From NCBI GenBank assembly GCA_965657215.1, contig CBFHNR010000041.1, forward strand, positions 1 to 6,937: a stretch of DNA of 6,937 bases. The letters are read 5' to 3'. Numbering within the stretch: position 1 is the first letter of the stretch; each line of letters begins with the position of its first letter. Below are positions 5,341 to 6,937 of the stretch, in pieces. Source of the DNA: JAHEJA01 sp965657215. GTDB taxonomy: Bacteria; Pseudomonadota; Alphaproteobacteria; Rhodobacterales; Rhodobacteraceae. The position numbers and the translations under genes are program-made. The notes beneath the pieces are model-generated. The model was not told where the DNA came from. It did no database searches and worked only from the letters and a program-made list of their open reading frames with translations.

Positions 5341-6422
5341 AAGATGATAACCGCACCAATGGTCAAACGATCCCCAACGGGATGCTCGAGGATAACTACC
5401 CTCGCAATATGTGGTGGGTGGCCGCTCACCGTGACGAGGTGACCACCAAGCCTATGGCGCGTTGGCTGCTGGAAACGCCCGTGGTGCTTTATCGGCTGGA
5501 GAATGGCACACCCGCCGCACTTTATGACCGCTGCCCCCACCGCTGGGCACCCCTGTCTGAGGGCCACGTGCGCGACGACAAAATCATTTGCCCTTACCAC
5601 GGGATGGAGTTTAACACGGCGGGTCGCTGCACCAAAGCTCCGACCCAGCATATGAAACCAAAGACTGCCGAAATCCCGTCTTTTGCTGTACGTGAAGCGG
5701 GGGCTTACATCTGGATCTGGATGGGCGATCAGGACGCTATTGATTGTGATCCGCCAGAGGTCGGCTATCAGATTGACCCTGAGTGGACCCCTGTGAATGG
5801 GTATTATGAGGTCGCTGCAAACTGGGTATTGATCCGCGAAAACGTTCTTGACCTAACGCATATTGCGTTCTTACACAAAAATACCTTCAAGCAGGATGAT
5901 TGGATCACCGCACCGGATACTTACATGGATGGCGAAACGATCTGTTACGAACAAGAGTTCGACCTAGCGCCGTTGTCACCATTGTTTTGCGCTGGCATGG
6001 GATTGCCTGAAGACAAACCCATCAAGCGCGTTCAAAAGGGGCGGATGCCCTCTCTTGCGATCTCTTTCTCAGATTGGAATGTGCATGATCCCAATCCCGA
6101 CGCTGGAAAGCGGTCCGACTTTATCGTGCGGGGCTGCCATATCGTGACACCAGCACAACGGGGAAAAACTCATTACTTTTGGATGGCTGCCTTTGATGTG
6201 CCCTCGCTGACCGAAGAAGTCGCAGAAAAGACGCGCGCCAGTGTTACAGCTGCGTTTGACGAAGACAAACACTTGCTGGAAAAATTGCAAGCCAGTGTTG
6301 CAGCCGACCCACGTGGTCTCGACTTTTTGGAAGTTACGCTCGGGGCCGACGGCGCGGGAATAAAAGTACGGCAAATCCTCAATAAAAAGCTGAAGGCAGA
6401 AGGGCGACCGCTGTTGTGCTGA
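5337..6422 (+). CDS. VanA-like Rieske non-haem iron oxygenase, alpha subunit (probable O- or N-demethylase)
   Basis: The 361-residue protein has an N-terminal Rieske domain with CPHRWAPLSEG (C66, H68) and CPYHGMEF (C85, H88), which bind the 2Fe-2S cluster. The C-terminal catalytic domain carries NVLDLTHIAFLH: D172 is the bridging aspartate that relays electrons, and H175 and H180 bind the mononuclear iron. The third ligand is probably D310 in AAFDEDKHLLE. Length and motif spacing fit the vanillate demethylase/phthalate-oxygenase-type group, which hydroxylates methyl groups and releases formaldehyde. The true substrate is unknown. No ferredoxin or reductase (VanB-type) gene follows in the window, so electrons must come from a partner encoded elsewhere. 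Its ATG overlaps the previous stop by four bases, indicating translational coupling with the PanB-like gene. The protein is expected to be cytoplasmic. Confidence 0.88.
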   Translation: MKDDNRTNGQTIPNGMLEDNYPRNMWWVAAHRDEVTTKPMARWLLETPVVLYRLENGTPAALYDRCPHRWAPLSEGHVRDDKIICPYHGMEFNTAGRCTKAPTQHMKPKTAEIPSFAVREAGAYIWIWMGDQDAIDCDPPEVGYQIDPEWTPVNGYYEVAANWVLIRENVLDLTHIAFLHKNTFKQDDWITAPDTYMDGETICYEQEFDLAPLSPLFCAGMGLPEDKPIKRVQKGRMPSLAISFSDWNVHDPNPDAGKRSDFIVRGCHIVTPAQRGKTHYFWMAAFDVPSLTEEVAEKTRASVTAAFDEDKHLLEKLQASVAADPRGLDFLEVTLGADGAGIKVRQILNKKLKAEGRPLLC

Positions 6423-6430
6423 ACAACAGC
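6410..6430 (+). terminator. Hairpin around the oxygenase stop codon, weak terminator candidate
   Basis: GCTGTTGT (6410-6417) and ACAACAGC (6423-6430) pair perfectly over eight bases, with GCTGA as the loop; the TGA stop codon (6420-6422) lies in that loop. No T-run follows, so it is not a classical intrinsic terminator. It may stabilise the 3' end or act with Rho. Confidence 0.4.
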
Positions 6431-6508
6431 CATAACCTGAGACTAATACAGCCTCACCTAAAGTATGATTTAGTTTCTACTGCCTTTAACAGTTCGGGTG
6501 GCTGGTTG

Positions 6509-6645
6509 GGTACTGTCAGACTAATTCGAACTAGACTCAGATTGCTACGGAGCACAGAAACATATGCTGAAAAAAGCTGACGCCACTCAGCAAAAGCCGC
6601 GGTTCGATTGAGCTTGAATTTGTCTCGTGAGTAGAAGTGGCGTTA
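6509..6645 (-). mobile_element. IS6-family element remnant 3 (3' end with transposase C-terminus)
   Basis: The terminal repeat ggtactgtcagactaa (6509-6524) matches the ends of remnants 1 and 2. Read on the minus strand from about 6642, the codons give RHFYSRDKFKLNRTAAFAEWRQL, the characteristic C-terminus of IS6-family transposases (usually RHLYSR..FKLNR.AALAEWRQL). The usual stop after WRQL is lost and the frame runs on into the terminal repeat. Upstream, a TAA (6643-6645) and degenerate sequence replace the expected NQE. The DDE core is absent. The orientation is the same as in the other two remnants, and the outer end lies 86 bases past the oxygenase gene. Confidence 0.8.
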
Positions 6646-6780
6646 CCAAACAAAACTCTACCCCAATGAATCTAACACTTTATGACTAAAGGCCCGAGGT
6701 TCAAGGCGCACGGTCCGCGATCCAGGGTCCCTGGTCCTTGGCCCTGTGTTCCAATGTAATTAGTTGAGCCAAGTAACCAC

Positions 6781-6860
6781 GGTCACACACTGGTCACACA
6801 CTCTTTGACTTCCAGCACAAAATTTGGATAAAATACCCGCACATCAACTAGGGTGTGACC
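6781..6860. repeat. Tandem 11-mer with a distal inverted copy
   Basis: GGTCACACACT occurs twice directly adjacent (6781-6791, 6792-6802), one helical turn apart. GTGTGACC (6853-6860) is the reverse complement of its first eight bases. The arrangement could be operator or recombinase-arm sites. No gene that it might control is visible inside the window. Confidence 0.6.
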
Positions 6861-6890
6861 GCTAATTTTATTGCTTTTTCTGAGATTTAG

Positions 6891-6905
6891 TGGTGCCCGG
6901 GGGCG
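6891..6905 (-). other. Possible tRNA 3'-end fragment (attachment-site-like)
   Basis: The minus strand reads cgcccccgggcacca. This matches the last T-stem bases, acceptor strand, discriminator A and CCA expected at the 3' end of a tRNA with a GCCCGGG acceptor, such as some alphaproteobacterial tRNA-Phe genes. The rest of a tRNA is not present: upstream minus-strand bases are ggtgg and then AT-rich DNA. Integrative elements often carry such a 3' fragment at one border. A chance match cannot be excluded. Confidence 0.3.
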
Positions 6906-6937
6906 CCACCATACTAATGCAAAATATCATTTAACTA

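Larger units (their letters stand above)
6646..6937. other. Gene-free right end of the window
   Basis: No gene is supported. Degenerate IS sequence may continue to about 6680. Beyond it are an imperfect palindrome ccagggtccctgg (6722-6734), the repeats at 6781-6860, and a tRNA-3'-end-like 15-mer at 6891-6905. The final bases are AT-rich. Confidence 0.5.

Noticed and set aside
6781..6802. Possible CRISPR or iteron array
   Set aside because: Only two adjacent copies with no spacers, and no replication initiator or cas gene in the window.

Overview
The window looks like an accessory, IS-scarred stretch of a marine alphaproteobacterial genome, most likely a roseobacter-type Rhodobacteraceae. The assignment rests on the protein families (a DmdA/GcvT-type demethylase, a VanA-like Rieske oxygenase, DUF4345-like membrane proteins, an IS6-family transposase starting MTKRSPFRYFK), mid-range GC content and typical alphaproteobacterial Shine-Dalgarno spacing. 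It is inferred by eye and no database search was possible.

Layout. (1) 1-600: the 3' end of a phage/plasmid-type AAA (RepA-like) ATPase with a C-terminal winged helix, apparently frameshifted, followed by a non-coding flank with a 15-bp inverted repeat. (2) 595-1071: an unrecognised minus-strand reading frame whose first residues come from a decayed IS6-family transposase, followed by the 5' end of that IS. (3) 1072-2349: a 5'-truncated short-chain dehydrogenase, then two convergent small four-helix membrane proteins that both resemble DUF4345. (4) 2350-2760: no intact gene. It holds a second, diverged copy of the phage-type flank with a GC-rich stem-loop, and a second IS6 5' remnant. (5) 2790-6422: the intact core, a compact divergent gene cluster. 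A MarR-type regulator and a DmdA-like tetrahydrofolate demethylase lie on the minus strand. A PanB-like protein and a Rieske oxygenase lie on the plus strand, joined by an ATGA overlap. A 22-bp palindrome sits in the divergent promoter, on the predicted -10 of the PanB-like gene. (6) 6423-6937: a third IS6 remnant (3' end), then gene-free DNA with a tandem 11-mer, an inverted copy of it, and a 15-bp match to a tRNA 3' end.

How the genes may work together (inference): the DmdA-like enzyme would pass a methyl group to tetrahydrofolate. The VanA-like oxygenase would release formaldehyde from a methoxy or N-methyl group. PanB enzymes normally use 5,10-methylene-tetrahydrofolate. All three themes meet at one-carbon units. 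The PanB homologue, however, has lost two of the three metal-ligand positions of true ketopantoate hydroxymethyltransferase (D84 to Ser and E114 to Gln in E. coli numbering), which argues for a changed catabolic role rather than pantothenate synthesis. The cluster is bounded on both sides by IS6 remnants in the same orientation, so it may be the cargo of a fossil IS6-type composite element. No electron-transfer partner for the oxygenase is present in the window.
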